From: Pseudocercospora fijiensis CIRAD86
Taxonomy: Eukaryota > Ascomycota > Dothideomycetes > Mycosphaerellales > Mycosphaerellaceae
Length of the DNA: 64,000 nucleotides
Reading direction: 5' to 3'
Assembly: GCF_000340215.1 (NCBI RefSeq)
Contig: NW_006921533.1
Coordinates: 8,469,282 to 8,533,281, forward strand
In this document: in pieces, positions 11,560 to 21,671 of the stretch
How the letters are laid out: each line of letters begins with the position of its first letter
Position numbering within the stretch: the stretch's first letter is position 1
The notes under the pieces: generated by a model
Databases searched by the model: none
What the model was told of the DNA's origin: nothing
Seen by the model: the letters and a program-made list of their open reading frames with translations, nothing else
Position numbers and translations under genes: made by a program

Positions 11560-12075
11560 GTCTACTACGGGATTTCCCGTACTATTAACGAGATTTCGAA
11601 CTAGACAGATTAATAATTCACGACATTTATACTTTTTAGAGAGGCGAGAAAGATGATACCCTATAGAGGTTATATATAGATAGAATACGCCGAGAAATTA
11701 CTAGTTGGCGGAACGAATCGTTATATAGTAGATATAGCCTCCTATTACTATTTAACTCTACGCCTGCAATTTTACAATTACTACTTAACGTTAAGCTTAT
11801 TCTATCGTATAAGACTGGCTACTTACGTATATAGTTCGAACTATACGATGATTCTTCTAGGACCTACTCTAACTTTTACTTGCTTTCCGGCTCGATTCAC
11901 ATTCGCTTTCCGTACAATGCAATCGAACAACCTACTGTATATCTTGCAATAAATCCTTCGCCCTCTCAACAGCGAGGGAAATAGGTAGGCACTTGGATTT
12001 CTTCTACTGTAGGTTAGACGAATGATTAGCCCACTGAATCCTTGATTCGTTGTGTTAACCAGTATGTTCTAGATA
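11560..12075. repeat. small RIP-mutated AT-rich tract
   Basis: The sequence turns abruptly TA-rich, with frequent TAG/TAA in all frames and few CA or TG dinucleotides, and then returns to normal composition near 12080. This is the typical look of an old RIP-inactivated repeat. I cannot assign the element. Confidence 0.6.
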
Positions 12076-12204
12076 TGGACTTGGACAATGAGAACTATTA
12101 GAATGCAGCACAACATCTACATGGAAAAAAGGCCGACTCTTGCGATATCATGCATGGAAATTCTCATTGATCTCATACTTCATCGCGCTCTTCATTCCCC
12201 TCGT

Positions 12205-12933
12205 CTACTTTATCGCAACACGCTTATGCTCGGGATCAAACCCCGGAGTCCGATTCCTCAACCTTCGATACGCCATCGCCTCAGCAAACGCAATTCCAGA
12301 CACAGAAAACCCAATCACAAACATCGGAATCAAATTCCATTTCCACCCCTCCATAACTCTAACATGACTTTCGATATTCCTGCGATCACTACTGTTCGCG
12401 AGTGGGAGTTGGAGAACAGCTTGAAACCAATTCTGCGGCGTCCATTTCTCGAGAGGATACGCGACGTAGTTTGGGTAAGGGTGGTTATTGAGTTGGGATG
12501 CGAGTTCGAGGTTGATGGTTTGATTTTGGTGGGCGTTGACGAGGACGAAAGTGTAAATCAACGCTGCGAGTGTGAGGAGTGTTGAGGGTATTGTCATTAT
12601 AAGCCAGAAGTGGTACCAGGCTTGCGAGAGACTTCGGAGTTTGGCGTTTGGGCGCGAGGCGTGGTGGCGGAGGTATAAGGCTAGGATTCCGCCTAGGCCG
12701 ATCAGGACGAAGGCTGTGCCTGCTGCGCCGTTGCTGGTGTGGCCTTCGTTGAGGAGGAGATTGGCGGGCTTGCCGTGTAAGGGGAAGGTTGAGTTGTTGT
12801 AGGAGATTTGGAAGTCGCGGCCTGCTCGTCGGTGCAGCCAGGAGACCATGCTAGAGATGAAGGAGAGTTCGATTATTGAGTCGATCATGAGGAGGCCGAT
12901 TGCGAGTTTGAGGGCGAGATTGAGAGGCGCCAT
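12205..12933 (-). CDS. predicted four-helix membrane protein, unknown function
   Basis: A single-exon frame of 242 aa. Four hydrophobic helices are visible: residues about 5-30 (NLALKLAIGLLMIDSIIELS), 68-90 (GAAGTAFVLIGLGGILALYL), 108-132 (FWLIMTIPSTLLTLAALIYTFVLV) and 200-222 (IPMFVIGFSVSGIAFAEAMA). NNST and NQT sequons sit in the loops between helices 1-2 and 3-4, so these loops probably face the lumen or outside. The layout resembles small fungal-specific tetraspanning proteins, but I do not recognise the family. Sense-strand composition moves from C/A-rich to G/T-rich towards the stop, as in several other genes here. Confidence 0.7.
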   Translation of the reverse strand: MAPLNLALKLAIGLLMIDSIIELSFISSMVSWLHRRAGRDFQISYNNSTFPLHGKPANLLLNEGHTSNGAAGTAFVLIGLGGILALYLRHHASRPNAKLRSLSQAWYHFWLIMTIPSTLLTLAALIYTFVLVNAHQNQTINLELASQLNNHPYPNYVAYPLEKWTPQNWFQAVLQLPLANSSDRRNIESHVRVMEGWKWNLIPMFVIGFSVSGIAFAEAMAYRRLRNRTPGFDPEHKRVAIK

Positions 12934-13737
12934 GGTGATGTTTCCGAATAACGGTCTGGTAGAGATGAGATCGTGTTGGCCTGAGGTGGCCGACCGCCCT
13001 TGATATGTTCTGCTTGATAGGGCTGTGCGGATCCTCCCTTTACAGCTGACGGGCCCGAATCACGAAGCGAGATGTCAAGAGAAGGATGGATGCAAGAGCA
13101 GCGCAAGAGTATTCGAAGGCTGAAGTGAAGGCAGATCAGCGAGCAACGTGGCTGCGGGAGGATTTCCCGCAGCTGAACGCCTGAGGCCAGAGACAAAAAT
13201 AGGGTTGTGTGGATGGCAGTGCGGTGAGACAGCGCAATAGCCAAGTTATCTGCCAATAATAGTGCTTATTCGCTTCTCATGTCGCAACAAAGAGATCTTT
13301 GGTGTTCGTATACATCTTGTGTTGCCCTCCATCTTGGTACGGATTGATACACTCGCTGCTGCCGGGTCGAATGGGTCGCTGAAGAGTTGCGACGAAGCTG
13401 AAGGAGCGGTTGGCCGGATGAATGCATGCATGAGAGTGGGTGCGTGATGCGAGATTATTCAGTGGCACCACGTCTGCTCTTTGTGATTGACCTGCGGCTG
13501 TCTCCACGCAGATGAAGAATGTCGATGTCGATGTCGATGTCGATAGAGATGGAGATGGAGTGCGCTCTCGGTGGAGTGATGCGAATTGAATTGTGCCAAG
13601 ATGCCAGAAATCGTCTCACAAGCGAGCGACAGAAGCTTGGCCAGACCAGCTGGATTTGTAAAGGGTCGACAAGATTCTGAGGTACGAGTCAACACCAACA
13701 AATTTTGGCATTTTCGTGACAACGACGCGAATGCAAC
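12934..13737. other. intergenic region with a GATGTC-type microsatellite
   Basis: This is the 5' flank of both the membrane protein and the TPR gene. Near 13525-13560 there is an imperfect tandem run of GATGTC units passing into GAGATG units. I see no convincing coding frame. Confidence 0.5.
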
Positions 13738-16569
13738 ATGGCCGACGCGCTCGTCACGTACTTCCGGCAGACATTGCCTCCGGAAGTGGGCAGCCAGGTC
13801 GAGTCGCACATCAAGAAGCTCGAGGAAGGTGATCTTGAAGCACTGTTACGAAGCTCAGAGGCCCGCACCATATTCGGTCATGGACATGAGCAGACCGAGA
13901 AGCTCGAAAATGTCCAGCGTGATGCCTTTCCAGACTGGAACGACTTCATCTTCCAACGACTGTCGGTGTTTCTGGCCGACAGATCAAGCCAGGACGCCAT
14001 CACCCGCCAAGCCATCGCATTCTGCATTGGATATGCAGCGTTGTTGGCATTTGTGCAATCGAACGTGACGGGACCTCCGATCACATATCGGCCGGCACAT
14101 CTCGTCCTACCTCCGACGGTTGGCGATGATGAGCAGGCGAGGAATGCCTCGAAGCAGAAGATGCTGGCAGGATTGACCATGGATGGAGTCGCTGCGTACA
14201 AGCTGACGCCTCACATTGAACTCCTATGCCTGTCTGAGGCCATCATGACAACGCCGCCGATCTTGAAGAACATCAAAGCAGCAAGATGGGCCAAGCTCAG
14301 AACATCATTCCTCCATCAAAGGCTTTTGTCAGAAGTCTCTTCCACACTGCAGAATGTCATCTACGATGATCTGGATGTCCTCGACACGGAGATCTCATCC
14401 CATGGGAAGCCAGATATTCACAATGAGTTTGTACTTGAGAGATCGACGATTCACATCCATCACGGCCTAGACAAGTTCGCTCGAGAAGATTTGGAGAAGG
14501 CAAGGCAGGAACGGCATTTTGAGTTTGCTTTGACTGGGCTCCTTGGCAAGCGGACGAAGTTCCAGCAGAAGGATGTCAGTCAGCTGGTCGTGCTTGCCAA
14601 GAGCGCAACTGGACATGAGAACGGCCCGCTCACGACCAGTGGCAATGGCAACGAGGTCAAGACTAAGCCTGAGACCCTGGACCTGAACGACGATACTCTG
14701 CTTGAAGCCATCTCCTTCTCAGAAAAGCCGAAGGACACTCCTTCCACAGAGATACAATCCATCGATTCTCTCCCTCCATCGCTGAAGGAGCTCGATCCAG
14801 CAAATCAACCCCAGCTGCAGCCATTGGATTCTGTGATACTACTCTCCCTAGCCTCTTCAATCAAGAATACTCAGCCCGAAGATGGCTTAACGAGAGAAGA
14901 AACACTTCCGTATGCCACGCGAGTGCTCGATGGAGGCAGCTCAAATTGGCAGGTCTATACCCAAGCTCTTCTCGTCCGAAGCAGGATCGAAGGCTTCCGA
15001 GCACGAACCACTGAACGTGGCTTGCTGCAGCTTCAGGCTCTGGTCGACCAAGTCGTTGCGGATACCACTCCTGAACGGTCGTCTGGCAAGGAGAATGCAG
15101 GAGATTCCACGGCACGGTCTACCTTTCTACCCAAGGCCAAGGAGTCGGAGAGTGCACCTGCTTCGGAGCGCCTTCGATACATCTTTCAGCTGGCTACGCC
15201 CACAAGATGGGAGCTTGAGGCTGAGCTGGCCAATCGCTGGGTCCAACTGGGAGGTCTTCGCTCCGCTCTCGACATATATGAGCGTCTTCAAATGTGGGCA
15301 GAAGCAGCGCTCTGCTGGGCGGCCACGGAACGAGAGGACAAAGCGAAACGAATTGTGCGACGCCAGCTCTTCCACGCTACTGCCGGAGGACCTGATGTGC
15401 CCGAAGACAATGTGGCAGAAGACGAAGAATGGAAAGGTCCAGCTCGATCTCCTCCGCCTCTTGACGCACCCCGCCTCTACTGTATCCTTGGCGATATCGA
15501 TCAAGATATCTCTTGGTATGAAGAAGCATGGAAGGTGTCCGGCGAACGCTATGCTCGCGCGCAACGTTCCATCGGTCGCTACTTCTATGGCGCTGGACCA
15601 AAGAAAGACATGGTCCGCGCAGCAGATGCCTACAGCAAATCTCTCCGCGTGAACCAGCTCAATCATCAGTCCTGGTTCGCACTCGGCTGTGCTCTCCTCG
15701 AGCTCGCCGAATTCAACAAAGCAGTCGAAGCCTTCTCCCGCTGCGTCCAGCTCGACGAAACCGACGCAGAAGCCTGGTCCAACCTCGCCGCCGCTCTCCT
15801 CCGCACCGACGAAGACGAAAACCAACCCACCGTCGCAGGCGCAGAACCCTCCTCACCCAACCCCAAATCCACAATCTCCAAACGCAACGCCCTCCGCCAC
15901 GACGCCCTCCAAGCCCTCAAACGCGCCGCCTCCCTAAAACGCGACTCCTACCGAATCTGGGAAAACGTCCTCATCGTCTCCGCCTCCCTCGAACCACCAG
16001 ACTACCCCACCATCCTCTCAGCCCAACGCCAAATCCTCGTCCTCCGCGGCCCAACCGAAGGAGAAAAAAGCATCGACACACAAATCCTGTCCAAACTCAT
16101 CAACCACACCATCACCTCTTCGTCCTACGACCCCTCCCAACCCGGCCTCGCACGCATCCTCGTGAAATTCCTCGACGAAAGCGTCATCCCACTCATCACC
16201 TCGTCCGCAGAATTATGGCACCTCGTTTCGAAAGTCGCGGGGTGGAGGGACAAACCTTCCGCTGCGTTGGAAGCGGAGGAGAAGGCGTGGAGGGTTGTGA
16301 CGAGTCGGCCGGGGTGGGAGACGGAGTCGGAAGAGAGATGGGAGGTGGTGGTCGAGGCTACGGTGAGGTTGGTGGAGAGTTATGAGAGGTTTGGGAGCCG
16401 GGAAAGGACGGAGGGGATGGGGGCTGGGTCGGGGGAGGTTGTGATGCGGGATTGGAGGTTTAAGGCCAGGAGTGCGGTGAGGGGGATTCTGGGGAGGGGG
16501 AGGGAGTGTTGGGAGGGGACGGAGGGGTGGGAGAGGTTGAGGGGGGTTATGGAGGGGTTGAAGGGGTGA
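13738..16569 (+). CDS. EMW1: TPR protein of the EMW1/TTC27 family
   Basis: An intronless frame of 943 aa. The N-terminal two thirds are helical and poorly patterned. Tetratricopeptide repeats are clear from about residue 595. They include SWYEEAWKVSGERYARAQRS, then NHQSWFALGCALLELAEFNKAVEAF, then DAEAWSNLAAALLR, followed by DSYRIWENVLIVS. This order and wording match yeast Emw1 and animal TTC27. Emw1 is essential in yeast and affects cell-wall integrity; TTC27 has been proposed as a co-chaperone for large assemblies, and neither role can be read from the sequence. The codon style changes sharply inside the frame, from C/A-rich (about 15700-16200) to strongly G-rich (16240-16569), without loss of reading frame. 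The ATG at 13738 follows an in-frame stop region. Confidence 0.88.
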   Translation: MADALVTYFRQTLPPEVGSQVESHIKKLEEGDLEALLRSSEARTIFGHGHEQTEKLENVQRDAFPDWNDFIFQRLSVFLADRSSQDAITRQAIAFCIGYAALLAFVQSNVTGPPITYRPAHLVLPPTVGDDEQARNASKQKMLAGLTMDGVAAYKLTPHIELLCLSEAIMTTPPILKNIKAARWAKLRTSFLHQRLLSEVSSTLQNVIYDDLDVLDTEISSHGKPDIHNEFVLERSTIHIHHGLDKFAREDLEKARQERHFEFALTGLLGKRTKFQQKDVSQLVVLAKSATGHENGPLTTSGNGNEVKTKPETLDLNDDTLLEAISFSEKPKDTPSTEIQSIDSLPPSLKELDPANQPQLQPLDSVILLSLASSIKNTQPEDGLTREETLPYATRVLDGGSSNWQVYTQALLVRSRIEGFRARTTERGLLQLQALVDQVVADTTPERSSGKENAGDSTARSTFLPKAKESESAPASERLRYIFQLATPTRWELEAELANRWVQLGGLRSALDIYERLQMWAEAALCWAATEREDKAKRIVRRQLFHATAGGPDVPEDNVAEDEEWKGPARSPPPLDAPRLYCILGDIDQDISWYEEAWKVSGERYARAQRSIGRYFYGAGPKKDMVRAADAYSKSLRVNQLNHQSWFALGCALLELAEFNKAVEAFSRCVQLDETDAEAWSNLAAALLRTDEDENQPTVAGAEPSSPNPKSTISKRNALRHDALQALKRAASLKRDSYRIWENVLIVSASLEPPDYPTILSAQRQILVLRGPTEGEKSIDTQILSKLINHTITSSSYDPSQPGLARILVKFLDESVIPLITSSAELWHLVSKVAGWRDKPSAALEAEEKAWRVVTSRPGWETESEERWEVVVEATVRLVESYERFGSRERTEGMGAGSGEVVMRDWRFKARSAVRGILGRGRECWEGTEGWERLRGVMEGLKG

Positions 16570-16780
16570 GGGGTGGATGGGATGGGATGGGATGTGGCGG
16601 GTTGGTGGTCTTTGTAGGTAGGTCAATGTGGCGTGAGCGAGCGAGCCTTCCACGGATCAACGGCAAAGCTGTTTCGAGAGGATACAAATTTCCCGCTCTG
16701 GGCTCTTTTCCAGGTATTGAGGCTAAGAAGTAGAGTTAGGACGAGTATATCTTATAGGATCGTGATCGTATCCTTCTCAT

Positions 16781-18239
16781 CTATCCTTCTTCTGTTCTCT
16801 TCTCCCTCTCCCCCTTCCCTCGAGAATCTTCCTTCTCTTTAGCCCCTCTTTCCTCCACTTGGCGCGCAGCTTCACCATGTCCTTTGTAAACCGCACAATC
16901 CACTGCCGCCCAGCCGTTCTCGGTGCAAAGGTCCAAGTCCGGGCGATCCTCCATCAAGGCCGAGAAGCAGTGCAGATGGTCTTTGTTAAGAGCGATCATC
17001 AACGGCGTCCATCCCCGAGAGTCTTGGGCATTGATCTCAGCGCCAAGTTCCAGCAACAACCGGACGACGTCGACATGTCAATTTTCCGAAGCAGAATGAA
17101 GTGCTGTCCACAAATTATTCCCAGCAAGATTAATCTCCGGATTCTCCGCGCCCTTTTCGACGCACGGGACATGACCGTCTCGTGCAGCCAGGATAGGATG
17201 ACCGCAGTATGACTTGACGTTGGTCCGCGCTCCTGCTTCGACGTTCTGCTCTCGGCCCCATTCTGCGGCATACATCAGAGCAGTCCGGCCTTCGCTATCG
17301 CAAGAATTGACGCTGGACACTTCTCTGAGGCATGATGCTAGGACTTTGGAATCGGGATTCATTGCAGCGAGCATCACAGAAGTGACATGATCACGGGTGA
17401 GTGACGGATTTGCAGCGGTTTCGGTGAGATTTGGAGCGGCCCAGGCGGATGCGTAGGACTGTGAAGCGCCTTGGCGTAAGAGTAGACTCAAAAGTGAGGC
17501 GGAAGCCGTTGCGCAGGCCATTTGCAGCGGTGAATAATTGCAGATCCCGTAGGAGGACTTCGTTTGTGAATCGAGAGCCTCGGTAAGGTATGTTTCCCAC
17601 TGAGCGCCGTTTGCTATGATATTCAACATGACCTGGGCGCAGTGAACACTTGGTATGTCCGTCGAGAGCAAGAAGTCTTTCCACGATTTTGTCATCCCTG
17701 GCGACAATAGCACAGTGCAGCGGAGTGGCTGTCAGGCGTCCCTGGATATGGACATTTGCCCTGCTTTCGAGTAGCAAGTCGGCAACGGCTGAGCGATTCT
17801 TGAGGCAGGCCAGATGTAGCGGTGTTCCGATATGGTCACTGACAGCATTGACGTCGGCTCCAACTTCGACCAAGACAGAGGCCACGTCCTCAAACCCGCT
17901 AAGCGCAGCATGGTGGAGGGCGGTAAGTCCGAGGTCATCACAGTGGTCGATGTCAACTCCTAGTCGTAGTAGGTGGCGGATGCGAGGGGATTGGCCTTCT
18001 GCCGCTGCTCGGAGTAGGAGCTTGTTCCTGCCGTCTTCTCTGAGCGTTTCGTCTGACTTTCGTTGCCGGATGGTATAGTTGTAAGTGTTATCTGCCGGGT
18101 GTCAGCGCTCGAATCTCGAGGCTGTAGAGATGCCACCGATACTGTTGTGAACATTGCCGTTGTGCTGTCTAGCCTCGCCGCTTGCTGTGTTACCCTGAAA
18201 GTTCATCCGAGAGAAGGCGCCTTCGATCTCAGTCTCCAT
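16781..18239 (-). pseudogene. ankyrin-repeat protein, broken copy
   Basis: Read on the minus strand from ATG 18239, the frame gives a Gly/Asn-rich lead (MNFQGNTASGEARQHNGN), then an in-frame TGA near 18115. The frame continues in phase through a helical segment (NKLLLRAAAEGQSPRIRHLL) into ankyrin repeats such as LGLTALHHAALSGFEDVASV and IGTPLHLACLKNRSAVADLL. Near 17640-17660 the reading shifts by one base into a second frame with more repeats. Two repeats there have lost several residues in phase. A second in-frame TGA at 17078-17080 falls where a repeat normally has Gly (N-stop-HVDVVRLLLELG). The C-terminus then runs to 16781. The Asn/Gly lead plus ankyrin array resembles fungal NLR-like or heterokaryon-incompatibility-type proteins, but no NACHT is present. 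The first TGA could be part of an intron; the other lesions are hard to explain by splicing. Confidence 0.72.
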
Positions 18240-18571
18240 GAGGACCGTGTCGCTGACGTATACCACGGATGAAGGCAGGTGTCATGAGAATGCGCAGAGA
18301 TGCGATGTGCGCGAAAACGGTGCTGGTGAAGATGGAAGGGTATAGTGTTCAGCCTCAGCAGATGTGGGAAGCCTCAGAAAGAGTAACGCCACGGCGCTAG
18401 ACGTGGGTCACGTGGAGATCACGTATATCAGCAAATCTTCAGATGGATTCGAACCGGGTCTGGAAAGTGACAAACTGTGAAGTAGAAGGGCACACCGTGG
18501 CAGCAAATTGATAAGAGGAGAGTCGCTATAATGCTCGCCGACGTCACCTGGCCCAGCTCGCATGCCGGTGA
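18240..18571. other. intergenic, nothing recognised
   Basis: Between the ankyrin relic and the next minus-strand gene; mixed composition, no repeat and no convincing frame. Confidence 0.4.
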
Positions 18572-19202
18572 TTACCGAAGACTTTCGTAACCACCCGCGC
18601 GATAGCACTTCCTCCACAACTTGACCCAAAGAGTACTCCCCTCACCTCGCGCACCGAGTCCCTCATCGTGCACCGGATAGCGAACTTCTAGCACCTCTCT
18701 CAAGAGCTCCACAGCAGGGCGAGTGTGTTGCGACTGCCAACAGACCTGATACCACGGGCAGAGAAATGGACAAGCTAAACTTGACTTGTAGACGTGACCG
18801 CGATCCCAGCGATGTTCGGGAAGGGATTCTCGAGGATATTCTGCATCTGCCAATGTGTCAGTAGATGGAGGTGCGCATCTCTCAACTAATTGTATGTGTG
18901 TACTGACCCGTAACAACATCCGTCCCCAGCGACTGCTTCGCCGGCTCAAGCAAGCCATCCTGCGTAGGCGTGCTGGCGATAGATGCAACGCCCGAGTCGA
19001 TCCTATCTTGCACGAGCTTTGCTCTCGCGGCAGCGGCGGTCGAGGACTCTACCTGCGGGTCGGTGTATGCGAAATGGTCGGGCGCAAGATCCATGGTGGA
19101 AGCCTTAGGAGTGTAGTGATATTTGTGGCCGGAGAGCTGTGACGCTGTGTGCGAAGTGCGATTCTGCGAAGCGGTCGGCGAGACTTTGAAGGTGCGAGGC
19201 AT
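18572..19202 (-). CDS. hypothetical protein with Cys-rich motif, 189 aa
   Basis: Two exons, 19202-18908 and 18846-18572, join across a 61-nt GT-AG intron and keep frame (TDVVT / DAEYPRES). The N-terminal half is Ser/Thr/Ala-rich with a likely disordered lead. The C-terminal half has a short Cys/Trp-rich motif ACPFLCPWYQVCW and an amphipathic helix (AVELLREVLEVRY), ending in a basic segment. An internal ATG (MDLAPDHFAYTDP) is an alternative start. I do not recognise the family. The clean splice junction and the change from disordered to structured composition argue that it is real. Confidence 0.6.
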
Positions 19203-19357
19203 AGGTGACGAAGTTGTGTCCGGGTGTCACTTTCCGCATGAAGCGCGTTTGTCACACGGCTGCTTATGTTTGTTTGGCAAACATATTCACTCGAGCGGCC
19301 GCAGCGCATGTGACAGCTTCAGCAAGGGTTTCAAGGATGCGCGCGCGAGTTCTGTCT

Positions 19358-19919
19358 TCACGGGATTCTCTTAACCTTTCCGATCACTTCGCCCAGCATG
19401 TCGATCATGTTCTCACGCTCAACCTCTTTCTTGCGCCGCTCCTCCTCGACCGTGCGCAGTTCCTGCTCGAGCTCCTTCATTCTGCGCTCTTGCTCAGCCT
19501 GACTGTTGCCAATGCCTGGCAAGTTGTTGATCACATGCTCGATCATTTGCTCCTTCAAAACTAGATCTTGCGCCAACTCGACCATTGCCCTGTTGAAAGT
19601 CTCGGGATTCTCTGGCAGCGGCTCTTGACCTTCGCGGTTCGCTCGGGCATTACTTCCTTCTCCTTGCTTGTCACCGTCTCCATTCGTCGCTGCCGTTGTG
19701 CCGTTTGCGCCTGCCTGGTGCGATGAAGGTTGCGAAGGTGCTTGCGAATCTTGGCCTGGGATCGAAGCGTAAGGTGCGCGCGTGTGAATGTAGTCGAGAG
19801 ACGTGTACATCTGCATGAGCAGCTACGTGAAATTGCATCAGCAGTATTCGCCACGTGCGTTCTCATTGTAGTCCTACATCATCCAGGAATTCCTGGAGCT
19901 GCGTGAGTCTGTCTGCCAT
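19358..19919 (-). CDS. MED21: Mediator complex subunit 21 (Srb7)
   Basis: Exon 1 (19919-19878) encodes MADRLTQLQEFLDD. A 55-nt intron (19877-19823) follows, then exon 2 (19822-19358) starting LLMQMYTSLDYIHTRAP; 168 aa in all. The start motif MADxLTQLQ-x-L, the central Pro/Gly-rich spacer, and the C-terminal coiled coil with DLVLKEQMIEHVINNLPGIG followed by a Glu/Arg-rich heptad stretch are diagnostic for Med21. The protein forms a heterodimer with Med7 in the Mediator middle module and is essential for RNA polymerase II transcription. Without the short first exon the protein would lose its conserved N-terminus. It is transcribed divergently from the RRG7-like gene. Confidence 0.95.
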
Positions 19920-20294
19920 ATCGCCGAACGCGGTCGCGCCTTTGTTGTCGCATGCGGTAGCGCCAGCGACTATAAAGTGATCTGACTCTATGCGATACTG
20001 TCCGGAGCTACCACAGTGTGTTGCGGCGCTCAAATCATGTTTGCGACAGGAAAGAAGATGAGATTGTTGCATGTGAGAGCTGCTCAGACCAGCTCCTTCC
20101 CCCGGCGCAGCTTTCCTTCCCGAAGAGCTCCGATTGACCCCTTGGCATGTATGGGCCTCCGTACCGAAAGCTTCTTTGCGCACAGCTCTTCCAGCGCGTC
20201 TCGTTCGCGCGACAACATCCACTCACCACATTCCTTCCATTCTTCCGCCAAGATAGCGCTTTGGTCGAAGCATGAGAAGTGTCGAAAGACGCTC
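19920..20294. promoter_or_regulatory. divergent promoter between MED21 and the RRG7-like gene
   Basis: About 375 bp separate the MED21 ATG and the preferred ATG of the RRG7-like gene. The shared region must hold both 5' UTRs and promoters. I see no unambiguous factor site. Confidence 0.5.
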
Positions 20295-21248
20295 ATGCTT
20301 TGCAGCCATGCCGTTGTGCGCCAATGCCGACCCTACCAATACGTAAGGCTCGCAAGGAGCTTTGCCAGCAATGCCCTACGATCTCAAATACAACCGAGCA
20401 CGTTGTCTATTCATGAGGCTACTACGAAAAGGCCGATAATCTCTGCTATAATCGATCTCTTCTCAGGCAATCGAAAAGGAGCCAAGAGGACGGAGCCATC
20501 TTCAGCCTCTAAGCCAGTGTCGCGAAGACGGTCCAAGGTCGCCGAGGCCAAGCAGAGCGTCGTGAAAGGTGGCGCAGAGAAACGGACGAGAACATCTCCG
20601 AAAAGCATATCAGATGCTTCTGCTGCAAAGAAGAGCAAGGTGTTGGCCACAAAATTGCCCTCTAGGCTTCTATGCCCATCGACAGCAAAGCACAGTGATC
20701 TCAAATCGTTCGAAGAACATTTGGAACGCAAAGGATCGAGGACCAACTCAACGACATCCAGAGGTACTCGCTACGAATACCGGGTTATGGATACTCTCGG
20801 TCGACTTGAATTCAAGCTCGAACGCACTGGCCGGCCCAATGATCGAGGCATAGACCATCGGGGCTTCTGGGAATTGGGCGACAAATCAGAGATCAGAGTG
20901 CTCCTTCAGTGCAAGTTATCAAAGCCTCGCCCGTCGATGATACGTGAGCTGCACTGCCGTACGGGCGCGCCTTCAGGCTGGGACACAAACTCAACCATGT
21001 CCTTTCTCGTATGTGCTAAGCCGGCAACGTCAGGCGTGATGAGCGCTCTGAAGACGAGTCCCCTGCCCATGTGTTTCATGCAGATCAGCGAGGAGGGCGT
21101 TTTGGAGGGCTTCGAATGGAACAAAGTCGCCGAGGATATGTACCTGACTGGTCTTACAACAAGTGAGAGGCAGATTTCGGACGAAAAGACGGGAGAGGTT
21201 CGGAAGTGCCTCGAGTTGTTGTGGCAGAAGAGAAAGTTGAAGAAGTGA
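20295..21248 (+). CDS. RRG7: RRG7-like mitochondrial protein with PD-(D/E)XK nuclease fold
   Basis: 317 aa from the ATG at 20295. The frame is open upstream to 20016, but this ATG starts a good mitochondrial presequence (MLCSHAVVRQCRPYQYVRLA, basic, no acids) and leaves room for the divergent promoter. After a Lys/Arg/Ser-rich linker comes the conserved core: GTRYEYRVMDTLGRLEFKLERTG, then RPNDRGIDHRGFWEL, then RVLLQCKL. The Asp in GID and the Gln-Cys-Lys that follows match the catalytic D...(D/E/Q)xK of the restriction-endonuclease-like fold (Mrr-like). The fungal Rrg7 family (DUF2034) is required for respiratory growth in yeast, presumably through mitochondrial DNA maintenance; its nucleolytic activity is inferred only from the fold. 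The C-terminal block ends in a basic tail. Confidence 0.82.
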   Translation: MLCSHAVVRQCRPYQYVRLARSFASNALRSQIQPSTLSIHEATTKRPIISAIIDLFSGNRKGAKRTEPSSASKPVSRRRSKVAEAKQSVVKGGAEKRTRTSPKSISDASAAKKSKVLATKLPSRLLCPSTAKHSDLKSFEEHLERKGSRTNSTTSRGTRYEYRVMDTLGRLEFKLERTGRPNDRGIDHRGFWELGDKSEIRVLLQCKLSKPRPSMIRELHCRTGAPSGWDTNSTMSFLVCAKPATSGVMSALKTSPLPMCFMQISEEGVLEGFEWNKVAEDMYLTGLTTSERQISDEKTGEVRKCLELLWQKRKLKK

Positions 21249-21671
21249 GGCAGAGTAGAGCTGGTTGGCTGCCCGGTACCATGAGCCGCTCAAGAGACTA
21301 CATATGGCCTTGAGGAAGACAAAGCAGAGCAGAGCACAGCACAAGTGATGCCGGATTTAAGGCGCGGGAGAGCGGGCGGCAGGGACTTCAAAGCCACAAT
21401 CGGAAGCTGGCCCATGTCTTGGCCGGCCCTATTCTACACCTCGAGTGGATGTGCAGAAACCTAATAACACGCCTTATCACAAGTCCATTGTGCATATATA
21501 GCATCTGAGGTGACACCGTGACATTGCTGTGTGAGTAGCAGAAATCACCATCCGCACCGCGCCCTACCACATGTCAGTGTGCTCGTGACTCAGCATCAAA
21601 TCGACTCATTGACGAGGCCTTGCAAACCCCAATTGCCCATTGACACCGGTCCCTCCCGGCTGACGGCGGAC
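21249..21671. other. intergenic, nothing recognised
   Basis: 3' flank of the RRG7-like gene and 5' flank of the aminotransferase gene. There is no repeat or coding signal beyond short chance frames. Confidence 0.4.

Noticed and set aside
20016..20294. Upstream in-frame extension of the RRG7-like gene to 410 codons
   Set aside because: The extension is Ser/Arg-rich without pattern and would nearly remove the promoter shared with MED21; the ATG at 20295 begins a proper presequence.
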